Assembly (NCBI RefSeq): GCF_043641665.1
Contig: NC_092186.1
Coordinates: 24,796,001-24,860,000, forward strand
Length of the DNA: 64,000 nucleotides
Source of the DNA: Enoplosus armatus
Taxonomy: Eukaryota; Chordata; Actinopteri; Centrarchiformes; Enoplosidae
Direction: 5' to 3'
Both the position numbers and the translations under genes were made by a program. Of this stretch, positions 43,705 through 55,220 are shown in pieces. Under the pieces are notes generated by a model, which had not been told where the DNA came from, ran no database searches, and worked only from the letters and a program-made list of their open reading frames with translations. Each line of letters opens with the position of its first letter. Within the stretch, counting starts at the first letter, position 1.

Positions 43705-45179
43705 TTCTTGAAATGCACTGTGGACTGAGGTAAAGTATTCGGCACTTAAGCATTCACACGCTCAGTGTTTGTTTCCACCGCGCTGATGTTAACCAGAGAG
43801 TTTCATTAGTGTTTCAATTTTGTGTACTCATCTATTTTAATAGCTTTATCAGTCAGTGGTTATCATTGCAAAGCAGTGAATGAACAAACAAAAAACTTGG
43901 GTGGCTGAGATATTCGGCAATTACAACAAAAAAAAAAGGGAACAATCCAGGACCCTTGCCAGGAGATTTTCTTAATCAGCTTCTCCTCTATTGCACCATC
44001 TGTTAGTGTCGACAATAATTCGCCCTACAAATACTTGTGAATGTATAAGGCCCTCTTCATTCCACGTAGCTATGATTACCACACTATGTTTTTATTCTTT
44101 AGCAGTACATATCTGTGGAGAATGACCGGGGAGAATACAGGAGGCTCCACAGAGATTTTTTTTTTTTTTCCTGGAGATGAGAGTACATCATTTCATTCCG
44201 AACTGACAGAATCTCATTTAGACTTAAAACTCAAAAGTTTTTTCGATAACATATTTGCTATTTTACTACAAACCTGCACTTGAGCACAGTTATTTACCTT
44301 GAATAACCCCCGTAAGGCTACAGACACTCCTGCCCATATATAATAGCAGATACCAGCTTCAGACTAGAGGCCAATCTTTACCTTAAAAGGCTGTAAGTTT
44401 AACCTTATTGCAAAGATGAATGCTGGTGAATATAATACAAGGTGAAGTTGAGAGATGTCGCATACAGAGTAAACGGAAGGACGCCATCGAATGCAGATGG
44501 GCAGAACAAACTGAGGTGAAGCTGCTGTGTGTTATTGTTCCAGGTGCCAGAAATAATAATCAGATGGTGGATAGGCAAACAGCTGATTCCCTGAGTTGCA
44601 TAAAGTCCCTTTCTTTAAAAGGATAATTACAGCTCGTCATAACTTGGGTTTTATGCTTGGCCATTGGTTTTTATCAGATATGATAACGTTTTGTTGCAGT
44701 CATGAAAGCAATTGCTGAGATCTATGAACGGGGCAACGTTGCAAAAAAAACAAAAAAAAAACAGGTCCAACTGGGTAAACATGAATTGAATTAGAACCCA
44801 AAACTGTCCGTTGAAAGAATCCACCAAGACCAGCTTCCTGGTTCAACTTGGGCACGCCATATTTGCCACCTTCAAAAAGCATTGAAAGGGTTGCCCAGAA
44901 TCACAGATTGGACGTTTCAAGGTTGTGAAAGTGCACTCCTCGAGATCCGCAACTTTTCACGCCAAAACTGTCTGTAAAGTTTATTAATAACTTTCTCAAA
45001 ATTGGATATTTCATGAATCAGAAACCTCGCTGCGTAATTGGGAGATTATAATCTTTGTTGCCCTATCAGTCATCAGTAATAAAGCGCAATTATAATAAGG
45101 CAGGTAATTTAAAAAACAAATCAGCTTTGAAAGACAGGTTTGACAGATTAAGTGTCCTCATACCTCACTTATATTGTTT
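43705..45179. other. Non-coding stretch, no gene recognised
   Basis: A- and T-runs near 43926-43937, 44158-44170 and 44741-44761. Open frames are short and unrecognised. Confidence 0.55.
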
Positions 45180-45760
45180 ATCACTTTATTTCTATTAATA
45201 ATGATGTATGAAATATGGCATGCAATTCATTCTGCTGGATAAAACCGTAATGAAAGCTTGCATCAGAATTCATTTCCCACCAATTTTGGCATTAGCTGTC
45301 AAGAAGTCCTCAATCAAAGCACTTTCACCAGAGCAGTCAGAAAAAATAGCTCGCGATAACCCGTGATTTTCAATTTGTAATTTGATGGAAGAAAACGATA
45401 AACATTTATTGGGACATGGCATACGACGGAAACGTCAATCAAACCATGAGGAAATACCACGCCTTCTACTAATTCAATTGAGACTTTGAAATGGTTCGAG
45501 ATCTTTGCCGAAATGATTTAATTTGATGAAACTCCGGTGACATTCTTCCAATACCCTCTCACTGTACTGAATTTCTCAATCGTGAATCTGCCAGTGGACC
45601 CGGCCCTGTTTGAGAGTCTGCTGGTGTGTTGTGTGGTGGTGCGAGGTCTTGGCAGATGCATGAGATGGTGGAGGGCTCTCGCTGAGGTGATTAATCAAAG
45701 CTGACATTTTGGATGGAAATGAGCTAAGTTGGAGGGCTCATCTCGGTAATAGCGCTGCCG
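45180..45760. promoter_or_regulatory. Candidate conserved non-coding element
   Basis: Complex sequence with many homeodomain-like words: CTATTAATAATGATG, ATGCAATTCATTCTG, CCGTAATGAAAGC, GGCATTAGCTG, TTGTAATTTGATGG, CTACTAATTCAATTG, GATTTAATTTGATG and GTGATTAATCAAAG. No repeat similarity and no sustained open frame. Unverified. Confidence 0.28.
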
Positions 45761-48700
45761 AGCCATTGTCCAATATACAGGATTTAACTTGCATTACGTA
45801 TCGCAGTCAAGCCATAACTGCTTTTATATCAGACATAATGTAACAGAATCATTAGTCCAAACTGCTCATTGGCAATATGAAAAGTATGCTCAACAAATCA
45901 CTTAAATCGAGCCCAATTTGGTTCAGAAATGAAATTGGTTTATTGTAATTATTATTAGGTGAGATAATTCAAATGTAACAAATCTTTCTTACTGATGCTG
46001 AAATGGAAGAAGCAGCAGGTTCCTTGATCTATTACTTAATATTATATTTCGTTTGGGAAAAAAAAGAAAGCGTCAAGGTCTTTCAAACAATAGCAATAAT
46101 AAAAGTACTATGAAGTGGTTTGACGTGCTGCTCGCTCCACTTACTGAAGATTTTCTGGAGCTTTCAGCCACATCTGGAAGGACTTGATGGCACGTGGCTG
46201 CATATAAAACATCGCACGCTTGCATACCATGACTACAAACTCCATCCGCCGATGTGCACCACATGCTAAGATTTTGTTTGCCAAACTACTCTTTGCAACG
46301 TTAACAATTAATTTTATGGTTCAATGTCAAATAAATGGAATACAAAAAAAATTATCAGATGATGCAATGTGTCGTTCCTTGTTTGTGGGCGGGCAACATT
46401 TGCAGACACGTCGTACCCCTTTACTCTGACCTATTGAAGACACTACCGAAGATTCTTTTTATTCAGTTGTGCCTTTTACAAATGCACTGCGCTGAAATAA
46501 ATCATTGTCCTGGGGACCTTATTAATGCTGCCTGCCGCCTCCAACAGTCAGTCTCTGGTGGCCATGCAGAGGGATTAGAATCTGAAGCATGGACAAATAG
46601 CAATCAAAATGCTTAGAATGAGTTTAAGGGCATAGGTGCCATGCTAGACAGGCAGGGCTTGCACTTTTGGGGAGATTGAATTTGTTCCATAGGGCCAGGC
46701 TGAAGGATATGATTAATTTCAAACCCACTTTCCACCTTACATAATCGCCACTTGCTGTGCTTTTTAGGGAGGCTATTCTGTGGAGGGACAGAGTAAGTGT
46801 CGGAGTCACTATGGCTGCAAAGCACGGAGGTTATGGGTTTGCTTTGCATATAAAGCAGTGCTCCACTGAAAGCCGCCCCACCCAAACCTCAGTCTCAATG
46901 GGAGAAGTGATTGCAGGGAACAATTTTAAATGTTTACAATGATACTTGCTGTGCCGGGATTCCACAGCATACGTGGAGAAATATGGTTTTGGCAAAACTC
47001 GTGTTTCAATGTTTTAGCAAATGCTATATATATAAAATTCAATTAGAACAACAAAAGAAAGGTACCTTACAGTGTCAGCAATGTTTCGACCAAATGCTGG
47101 TCATACTCGGTCAAATGTAAGGTAACCAAACTAAATTGCTATTTTCGACTTTATTATTTTGGCCTTAGGAATCAGCATCGACTGTAGCATCCATTCCATC
47201 AACGTCCTTTTGAGTCAACACAGACGTGGTTGTGGTTGCTATGAGTACATTTTTCCTGTCACTCAGAGAAATATGTTGTTTCTGTTAGTTGAACAACGAA
47301 CGCCTCGTGCTGTTTTGATCTCATCCACGGTTTGTCTTTCGTGGCAGTTTTTCTGTTACTTTGGGTTTTTTTTTTTACTGGCTCTGGCACAGGAAGAGGT
47401 TCTTCTTCCCATTTTTCAGTTCCACCTACTTTGCTCTGATTGAGTCGGCTATCTTTCGGAAGGAAAACAGCCGCGAAAGAGCAAGAGCCCCAGAACTATT
47501 AGAACTGCTGGGGAAAAAAAAACTCAGATGTGGGCAGCGATCCAAGCTGAGAGTCTGAAACCAGGTTAGCAGTGAATCGCACTGAACCTCTTCCAAAGAG
47601 AGATGCGCCCAAGGAGCACCCTGACCACTGAAACGCACTGAGAAGATCTTGCTGTTGCTTGACAGCACGTCACTGCTGTCGATCACTTGTATGGCATGCT
47701 CAGCCCTGCATTCTCCCAGGCGCATGGAACATACAAAATGCTTCAAACCCAATGGAATCGATTACAAAAAAAGGTGTCCTCAACTGCTAAAAACAGTGTC
47801 CGGTGTCAGCACACTTAAAACACTTGGTTAGAGTTAGGGAAGGACTGTGGTCATGGTTAGAGAGGGACACTGGACTGTGTCTTAACTTATCATTTAACGT
47901 ACTGATCATATACCTAAACTGACTTCAGTAAATCATGGCATAGTTAAAGAGAATTCTCTCATACGATTCAAACATATATCAGCAAAAGCCATCGAATTTG
48001 AGAAGCCTCACAAGGAGACGCTGAATTCCGCTGTAATCTGTTTGCGTTTCAGGAATACACAGAGAGTTGCATGTCAATACTATGTATTGTTGATTTAATC
48101 CTGGACTCACAATGGCCTTCAATGTGACTGAAGCGCAGTTTGGGATCAGCTTTGTGTTCCCGAATTAAAATGATTTTCGGGGGTGTTAAAGCAGCATGAA
48201 ATTGGTTCAGTTTGCAAGCAATTCCTGGGACACATATTTCTTTGGAAGAGGAGCACCAAGTATTTCCAATCAGAAAACTCTGTTTGCTCAGCCTCTGCGG
48301 AGCAATGGAGACGCAAGACAAAGTGGAACTCGCCAATTTTGGCTCAATCTCCAAAAAAAAAAAAAGAAAAAAAGAAAAAACCCAAGCAGTGACACTAAGA
48401 GGCCTTTAATGTGTTGAAGGTATACAACCCAGAAGTTTATTTATGGCGTCTCTCTCAGTATGCTCCGTATTGGATGAACAAAGTGGACTAGACATTGGAT
48501 AAAACATCATCTTGTGTTTTATAGACCTCACAGTGGTTATGAACTTCCACAGCCTGCTGCACAATCCTTTGGTTTTATTAACAGCGTGTTAAAAATGATG
48601 TTGTTGCTCACTGATTTGTATTGAAGCGGCTACCACACATTGCCGTATTAGAATGCACACGTATAACTAGATGAAACTGAGGCATCCAAGTCACACACAC

Positions 48701-49086
48701 ACACACACAATTCATTAATCATCATCCATTATCGTCTGCGTGAACTTTCACGGAGCGGTAAAACCAAAGCCTGTGCACCTGGCCTAGCATAGCTAACTGA
48801 TATATAAATCTAAACGTGTTGAAAACTGTCCTTAAGCCTGACGAGGTTGGAGGCGCATTTACCTGGTTTCGCGCTATTCCGCTTATCGACAGGTGGCTGC
48901 AACCTGAAGAAAGACAATTTATTCAGCATAGCATTGTTCAGGGATACATACAATGTGTTTTATATAATATATATATATAAAGCTGAACTTGAACAGTGCG
49001 TTTGAGCACAGACTTTTTGGATGACTTCACTATGACGACCTACTAGAAATGCTACTTACACGTCAGCTAAACTAATATAACGACAT
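45761..49086. other. Non-coding stretch, no gene recognised
   Basis: Small items: a short inverted repeat GGTACCTTACA (47061-47071) with TGTAAGGTAACC (47116-47127); a GTTAGGGAAGG...TGTGGTCATGGTTAG fragment at 47822-47862 of the repeat family seen at 15254; A-rich tracts at 47513-47521 and 48352-48380; a short CA array at 48693-48709; and a TA tract near 48966-48980. No gene recognised. Confidence 0.5.
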
Positions 49087-49112
49087 CGCTACTTTTACTT
49101 AAGTAAAAAGGT
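49087..49112 (-). mobile_element. Fragment of the hAT-like MITE
   Basis: GCTACTTTTACTTAAGTAAA followed by AAGG is the inner terminal segment of the family represented by the full copy at 33721-34239, here in the other orientation. Only about 26 bases are recognisable. Confidence 0.4.
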
Positions 49113-49814
49113 CTCATAGCAGCACATAGTGTATGCTTTACGTTTCTATGACTATATCACATTTTCTTTTGAATCAAGACGCCGCTTGCGTGGAAAATGA
49201 GAGACATGGGACCACGCTTTGCCACCACAACTGGATTTTGTGAAAAAAGAAGCCATCGGCAAACACGTTGATTTCGTACCAAATTGAGCAAACGGTGCCC
49301 TAGCACGTAAAGGTGTTGAAGCGGAAGTTGACGTGTTCACCCTCCAGCCAAAACGGATTTGCTTGCCCGACAGCTGTAGCTAACCATGCCGTCTGATATG
49401 AACGGGTGGGGGAATGTAACGTCGACAGCACATTTAAGCTGTCATTTAAACGCCGATTGTTTTCCCAGCCAACTGGGTGGCAAACGAATGACCCTCACAA
49501 TGCAGTTATGACAGATTATAAATACACTCATTCTGGTGGGATGTGTTGTTTGCAATAAACAGACCTTTTTTTTTTTTTCTGCTTTCGAGTTGTGCCTAAT
49601 TTTGTCAGGGCAGATTATTTCCGCCAGTCACCAGGCTACAGCTCTGTGCTGAGGCAAAACATGTGGCAGTCTCTTGATCGATGGAACACAGCACATGCAC
49701 AGCCATATTACTGTTGTGACAGCTGGCACAGTTTGAGTAATTGCACGCTTCTGTATCTTCTTTTATGCATAATTGTGTTTCTTTGTCAACAGGGTTCACG
49801 CTCTCCCGTTTTGA
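49113..49814. other. Non-coding, possible old repeat
   Basis: 49320-49480 has a mixed CpG-containing texture (GAAGTTGACGTGTTCACCC, GTAGCTAACCATGCCGTCTG, AATGTAACGTCGACAGC) that reminds me of a dispersed fish repeat, but I cannot place it. A T-run lies at 49566-49578. Confidence 0.35.
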
Positions 49815-49832
49815 GTGTGTGTGTGTGTGTGT
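49815..49832. repeat. (TG)n microsatellite
   Basis: About nine TG units. Confidence 0.88.
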
Positions 49833-49980
49833 TAGTAGGCTGGATGTGCGCAGACATGTATGTTTTTGGTGTGTGTATGTGTGCAGACTGTACACGTGGG
49901 TGGGTGTTTTGTCAGAGCAGAATACATTAAACCAACAACTGTAACATCATTGTCTAATGAAGCTATCTGTTGTCTGTGTC

Positions 49981-50005
49981 TGTGTGTGTGTGTGTGTGTG
50001 TGTGT
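49981..50005. repeat. (TG)n microsatellite
   Basis: About 12 TG units. Confidence 0.92.
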
Positions 50006-50345
50006 TTCACTAATGATGTAATTCCAAAAATAATAAGATACTGAAGCCGGGAAGACATCTGCTTTCTGCATGTGCATGCCACCGCCTCATCTGTAATTTA
50101 CGCAATACATATGAACATGCAACGTGGCCCTTTACGTGAAGGGAAACGCAAGAGTGAGGCAGTTTCTGTTCAAGTGTTGTGATTCCTTTCGTAGAATTCG
50201 GATTCCAGAAACTCATTAAAATCAGAAAGAATTTCATTTTCACGAATCCCTTCGGTAGTGAATGTCCATTACACAAATATGAACATTATGACCTGGGGCA
50301 AACTGAAATAGGGGAAAAAACTTCCATTTACAGTTTCACTAAAAA
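50006..50345. other. Non-coding, nothing recognised
   Basis: Short AT-rich stretch without a recognised feature. Confidence 0.5.
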
Positions 50346-50366
50346 TGTGTGTGTGTGTGTGTGTGT
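50346..50366. repeat. (TG)n microsatellite
   Basis: About ten TG units. Confidence 0.9.
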
Positions 50367-51217
50367 TTGTTTCTTACATGGGAGTGGTTTGGTCACTGAA
50401 GGCGGGTGCTAACAGCAGCAGCTATAATGAAACTTCACCTGTTTTGATTTCCTATTTAAGCACTAATAGTGGCGGTGGCAGTGCAGAGGCTCCCTCTGCC
50501 TGATCGCCTCATTAAAGAGCCATAAAGCAGTTTGACACTCACAGGATGCCAATCCATCACAGCTAGGCCTCTTCTGATGGGGGGGGGGAACCTCTAGGGG
50601 AGGCAAGCTGCAATGGCTAGAAGGAGAGAAAAAAAAAAAAAAAGAAAAAGAAAAAAAGTCCATGTCAAACTGAGCTGTCGTCTGGTGAGCTGAGATGCCA
50701 ACACCCCTGAGGCGGCAGAGCTGGATCCAGATCCAGTAGCCGACTAACACGTCCCACAAACTCATGAGCGAGGCAATTAGCAGGAGCCCCTGTGGATAGC
50801 ACATTCCTCTCCAAATGATTATTTCTCTCCCCCCACCCCCACCCCCACCACCCCCTTTCGTTGTGTCTTCGCTTCTCTTAAGATTCCTCTGCTTGCTTGC
50901 CAGTCCAGCGCTTACAATTCAGCCATCAACAGATTTCCGTGCAGCAGCGGCTGTCTGCCCAAGCACAGTTGTGAAGGCCTGTTCTTGTTAAACAGCAATG
51001 TTCCTCATTACTCTAATTACCTCTGCAGGAAAATAAAAAGAAATAAAATGTCATTTGGGAGGCCAATTAACAAAATTGAAAGTTAATCTATACTGCGGGG
51101 AAACTCAGTTTGTGGTTAAATTGCCAACGTCTCATCATTGTGTGCATTTCAGGTTTGTTTTTTTTTTTATTGTTTTTTTATTTGGTGGACTAGAATATGT
51201 TAAACCCTTCCTTCCTT
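50367..51217. other. Non-coding, regulatory-looking in part
   Basis: 50463-50570 and 50680-50810 are complex and non-repetitive (GCCTCATTAAAGAGCCATAAA, GAGCGAGGCAATTAGCAGG), which could be a conserved element. Between them lie G9 (50580-50588) and A-rich runs. A C-rich tract (50829-50855) follows. No gene recognised. Confidence 0.4.
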
Positions 51218-51491
51218 CACAATGGTTTAGCACTGTAACCTCACAGCAAGAAGGGTGGAGTTCGCATGTTCTCCCCTCTCGTGCCTGCATGGGTTTACTC
51301 TTCGACTCCAAAGACTTTTAGGGGTTAGCTTAGGGTAATTGGTGACTCTAAATTGCCCGCTGGTGTGAACGTGAGTGTAAATGGTCTGTCCGTCAGCCCT
51401 GTGATTGACTGGCGACCTGTCCAGGGTGTATCCCGCCTCTCGTCCAATGTCAGCAACTCTCCCAAGGATAAGCAGGTATAGTGAATGGAGG
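51218..51491 (+). mobile_element. SINE-like teleost repeat
   Basis: AATGGTTTAGCACTGTAACC and TCACAGCAAGAAGG give a tRNA-like head. They are followed by GAGTTCGCATGTTCTCCCC, CATGGGTTTACTC, GTAATTGGTGACTCTAAATT, GCCCTGTGATTGACTGGC and GACCTGTCCAGGGTGTATCC, ending GATAAGCAGGTATAGTGAAT. This order is characteristic of a very abundant fish repeat. A short internal deletion removes part of the usual CTCCAGC region. Plus orientation. Moderately diverged. Confidence 0.85.
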
Positions 51492-53109
51492 GTTCATACT
51501 ATATCTGTCCGCGGAATGCGCCATTAATAACTTGCTGCTCTACGGAATTTATAGCCACTTATTATACACGCTTATTTGTTTTGCTTTATTCACATTAACT
51601 TTATGGTACGTTTACTAAACGGTTCAGTCTCCTAATCAACCCTGGAAACCAAACTAATGCTGGCGTACACAGTTGAGCATTAAGCAAGCTTTCGGCCCAC
51701 ATGTGGTGGAGGCCAAACCAGAGCTAAAGCACAACTCCAACCGAATGTTAACGTGCTGTGATGTGATGTGAAAGTTGGTGAAACTGGTGACATGTGGTGG
51801 CTGTGTATCTGTCAGTTTGCGTTGATGGTTTCCTGCCCCCTAGTGGCCACAAATCCTTGAACACAGCTTTAAGACAAACTTTTCTCTCAACGAAAAGAGC
51901 TCAAATATCGTCAGAATACCAACGGCCGCATTACACCTACGGTATCTAACCTATATAGTATTTTCTTCCCATCAAGATATGATTTATGAGCACGGTTTCT
52001 ACACCATCAGAACAATGGAGAGAAAAATGCACACAAACAAGCACACACATCCCTGAGGGTAATATGTCCACCTCAACTGATGATATTCTGTCATCAGTAA
52101 CCCCCTAACCAAATAGCCTACATTTTTATCTGTGCTGCAGACACACATTTACTATAATGATATCACTCACCTTGCCCTATAAAGCCTCACATTTCACTAA
52201 AAGCTAAGACCCATAATGGTTGTAACAAATATACTGGGGGTGGCGGTGAAACGCTCATGATTGTATATTTACAATTATTGGATATACCACCATATTCTAT
52301 GGGGAAAAATGGGTTTGTTATGTTACGCCTGTCCAGTTGACAATGCCAAGGCTATCCAAGGACATTTTCACCCAACAACAACAACAACAACAGTAAGGGG
52401 AAACAACTAAAAATGAGATGCTCCACGTCTTTGCTGCAGTTTGAATGTAGCGAGAGATACAGATTGCAACTAACCCAGCACTTCCTGTAATGTTCTCCCT
52501 TTTTTCGACAGACGAAGACAAAACACAATGCACAGAGAGTGAGGGGAAGGGTTAAGTTTGATAGGAAAATGTCACAGAACCTGAGGGACAAGTGGTAAAT
52601 AAGCCTTCCCTGCCTCTCCACACTGACACCGTAGGATGGCAGGCTGCTTGGAAAAACAATGAGTGCCCTTTTTCCCCAGGCCTGCACATGCTGTGATATT
52701 AATAAGTGTCCTTCATCATTTCCCGCAGTGGGATCTTGTTAACCTATGCACCACACGAAATCAATCCTGAGGAAAACAAACTGTGTCACCGTCCAGGTGC
52801 TTTTACTTAGCCTATAAAGGCTAATAAATAAGTACGTATTTAATTAAATACATAAAAAAAAAACAACAACATTAAACATCTCTTGTGCACCCAAACACAT
52901 ATGATAACACTGTGTAAATGTGTGTAGTGAGAGTATTTGGTGTGATGAATGTTTTTACAGCAGGCTTTTTTTTTTCTTGTTCAACTGCTGAATGCAAATT
53001 TGAGTATTTTATTCATGGAAACCTTAATCTGCGTGAAAATGATACAAAAACATGACAAATACAACTTTTACACAACACAATATAAAATGTGCACATTGAC
53101 ATATTAAAT
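51492..53109. other. Non-coding stretch, no gene recognised
   Basis: A short AAC array lies at 52376-52392 and A-rich runs near 52854-52863. Minus-strand open frames around 52318-52687 are not recognisable. Confidence 0.55.
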
Positions 53110-53340
53110 CAGAGGTTCTCAAACTGGGTTGCAGGCCCTAAAGCCACTACAGGAAGGAGGGGGGGGGGGGGGGGCGCGTTGAACAGACCATTCATGTGGT
53201 GACATAAACACACAAACGGGCTCTTATGCTATCAAGGCTATTTTGCTAACCTGAATCTTTTATTGAATTCCCCCCGGTATTGTTAATGACTGATAAAAAT
53301 GGAATCCACTTTTGCTGGTGTGTGTGTGGGGGGGGGGCGA
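53110..53340. mobile_element. hAT-like element fragment with G runs
   Basis: The start CAGAGGTTCTCAAACTGGGT followed by GGGG-rich sequence and GGCGCGTTG matches the ends of hAT-type elements (CAGTGGTTCTCAAACTGGGG). G16 (53159-53174) and G9 near 53329 followed by CGACTTC fit the same family. The far end was not identified and no transposase is visible. Confidence 0.5.
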
Positions 53341-54465
53341 CTTCAATAAATCAACAATATCATACATAGAATATAGCAAGAAACTAGGACCATGGGATCA
53401 ACATTGTTTTGCTTTGTTTCACCTTGACTGAGAGGCAGGAAGTCTGCCCCACCAGTTGTGGCAAAGGGAAGCTACGTTACTCCAGGCTTTGTGTAAGACT
53501 TCTAAACCTCAGGCTCCACTACAACCGTCAGAACATGGAGGGGGGTCCTTCCTTTGAACATTCTGGCCGGAAGTGAACGCAACATGGGCAATGGAAAAAT
53601 GAATTAATCACAGACGGCCGACAGAAATTCTCTGATGCAGAATTCACTGACACATTGTACGTAAAATTGGTCCTGACCTGCATATAATAGATGTAATGAA
53701 ATATCTAAAATGCAACTACCTCATGAAAATAAGAGTGTCAGTCTAAAGGGCAGCTTAAAACCGTTATCAGTATTATTAGTTACACCTCTCTCCGCGTGCG
53801 AAGAAACAAGCACACCTGATCGTTATAAACGCCACCAATTGCGGTGTACATCTTAGTGCTAACATAATGCGAAGCAAATGAAAGAAAAGTCTCATCGCTC
53901 TATGTTTACATAGTGTACCACACATTCTGCATACAACTTGATGACTGAGCTGCAACGTCACGCGTGACCTCAAGCAGATTGGACGGAATGGATGCATTTC
54001 GGTATCGGGGGGGCATTTCCATTTAACGGCACACAAAAACCTGCTCGTGAAAAGTGCAGCTTGCCTTGGGTCATCACACCCGGGTCCGCTGGAAAAGATC
54101 TGACCGAATCAGTGATTAAAAAAAGAAAAAGGGAAAAAAAAGGGAGGAGGATTGGTTCCTTCTGGCTGAACACACTGTGATATATTCATCAATACTGCTG
54201 AAACCATACAAGCAAAGGCCGCAGATAGTTTAGCTGTTCTATTCTTGGCGAGGCAGATAGTGCCCCTCTTGTTAAATTCATCTGTCAATGCTGTTAGAGG
54301 AGGAGATAGGAAGTGGAGCGACCCCCACGTGGAATCAGTCGAAGTCATATTGATCATTCCTTGCCTTCATTTCAACGGGACGGTTAAAAATGATTAGAGT
54401 TCCGGGAACTGAAGTTAATTCTCGGGGATTGGCTCTCTATTACAAGAGTGTGACATGATCAATAA
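53341..54465. other. Non-coding stretch, no gene recognised
   Basis: No repeat or gene recognised. An A-rich tract lies at 54117-54140. Confidence 0.55.
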
Positions 54466-54479
54466 CCCCCCCCCCCCCC
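54466..54479 (+). repeat. Pure C run, 14 bases
   Basis: Followed 139 bases later by a G17 run, so the two could pair. Confidence 0.95.
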
Positions 54480-54618
54480 TCCCCCCTCCTTATAGGCAGA
54501 AACTTAATCAAGGACTATCTGTCATTGTTTAAGATTTGCATTACATCCTTACACCTACCTTACACGGCGTGTCCTGACAAGGATTCTTTCACTGTGCTTT
54601 TTAATGCTCACCGTTTGA

Positions 54619-54635
54619 GGGGGGGGGGGGGGGGG
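54619..54635 (+). repeat. Pure G run, 17 bases
   Basis: Complement of the C run at 54466-54479. Confidence 0.95.
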
Positions 54636-55017
54636 TGCTAAGCTAATGAGCAATGCTGACTGGACCGGCAAGATTTACACATCATAACTTTTTTTACTGT
54701 AAACTTTTCTCTTGGAATAGTTTTGTCCTGCGACACGTTTGAACCTTGTTTTGCATCTTGTTTGGTACTCGAGCACCTCATGCGTACTCTGAATGTTCCC
54801 TCACTCCTACTGAATGCCGCATCACTCTTTTTGTTTTACACCGGGGACAAGTGGAAACACAATGTCGTTCCTCTGTGTACTGCACTGTACACAGATGGGT
54901 TGCAACGAAGTCTCTTATCGCTCATTTTCAAAGCGGTTTAAATCAACAGTTTTTGTATTAACGATGAATCACGTGAGTAGCTCTGCAGAGCTTTTTTATA
55001 GCTCTTTTATAATCTTT
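54636..55017. other. Non-coding, nothing recognised
   Basis: Three overlapping short plus-strand open frames occur in all phases. None is recognisable. Confidence 0.5.
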
Positions 55018-55220
55018 CAGCTCATTGTTTTGGTTTTTCCACCCACAACTTTCTTTCTGTTTTGGCAGACAAAATTGCAACTATAGCTGGTGAACATAGC
55101 GGAGCATCCAGTAGCTAGAGAGCCAGATATTTCCCTCAGGGGTTGGCTCAGAGCACAACAGAGTTAAAAAAAAAAAAGGAGAGTGACTATTTGACTTACA
55201 TTTTTCAGATGGCAGTGACA
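55018..55220 (+). repeat. Dispersed repeat, copy B
   Basis: GGAGCATCCAGTAGCTAGAG, AGCCAGATATTTCCCTCAGG and GTTGGCTCAGAGCAC match the order of copy A at 43001-43205. It extends into GGAGAGTGACTATTTGACTT, which is more complete than in copy A. Confidence 0.65.

Noticed and set aside
47061..47127. Short inverted repeat GGTACCTTACA / TGTAAGGTAACC as a MITE
   Set aside because: The arms are short with an indel and the unit is only 67 bases. No target duplication was seen.
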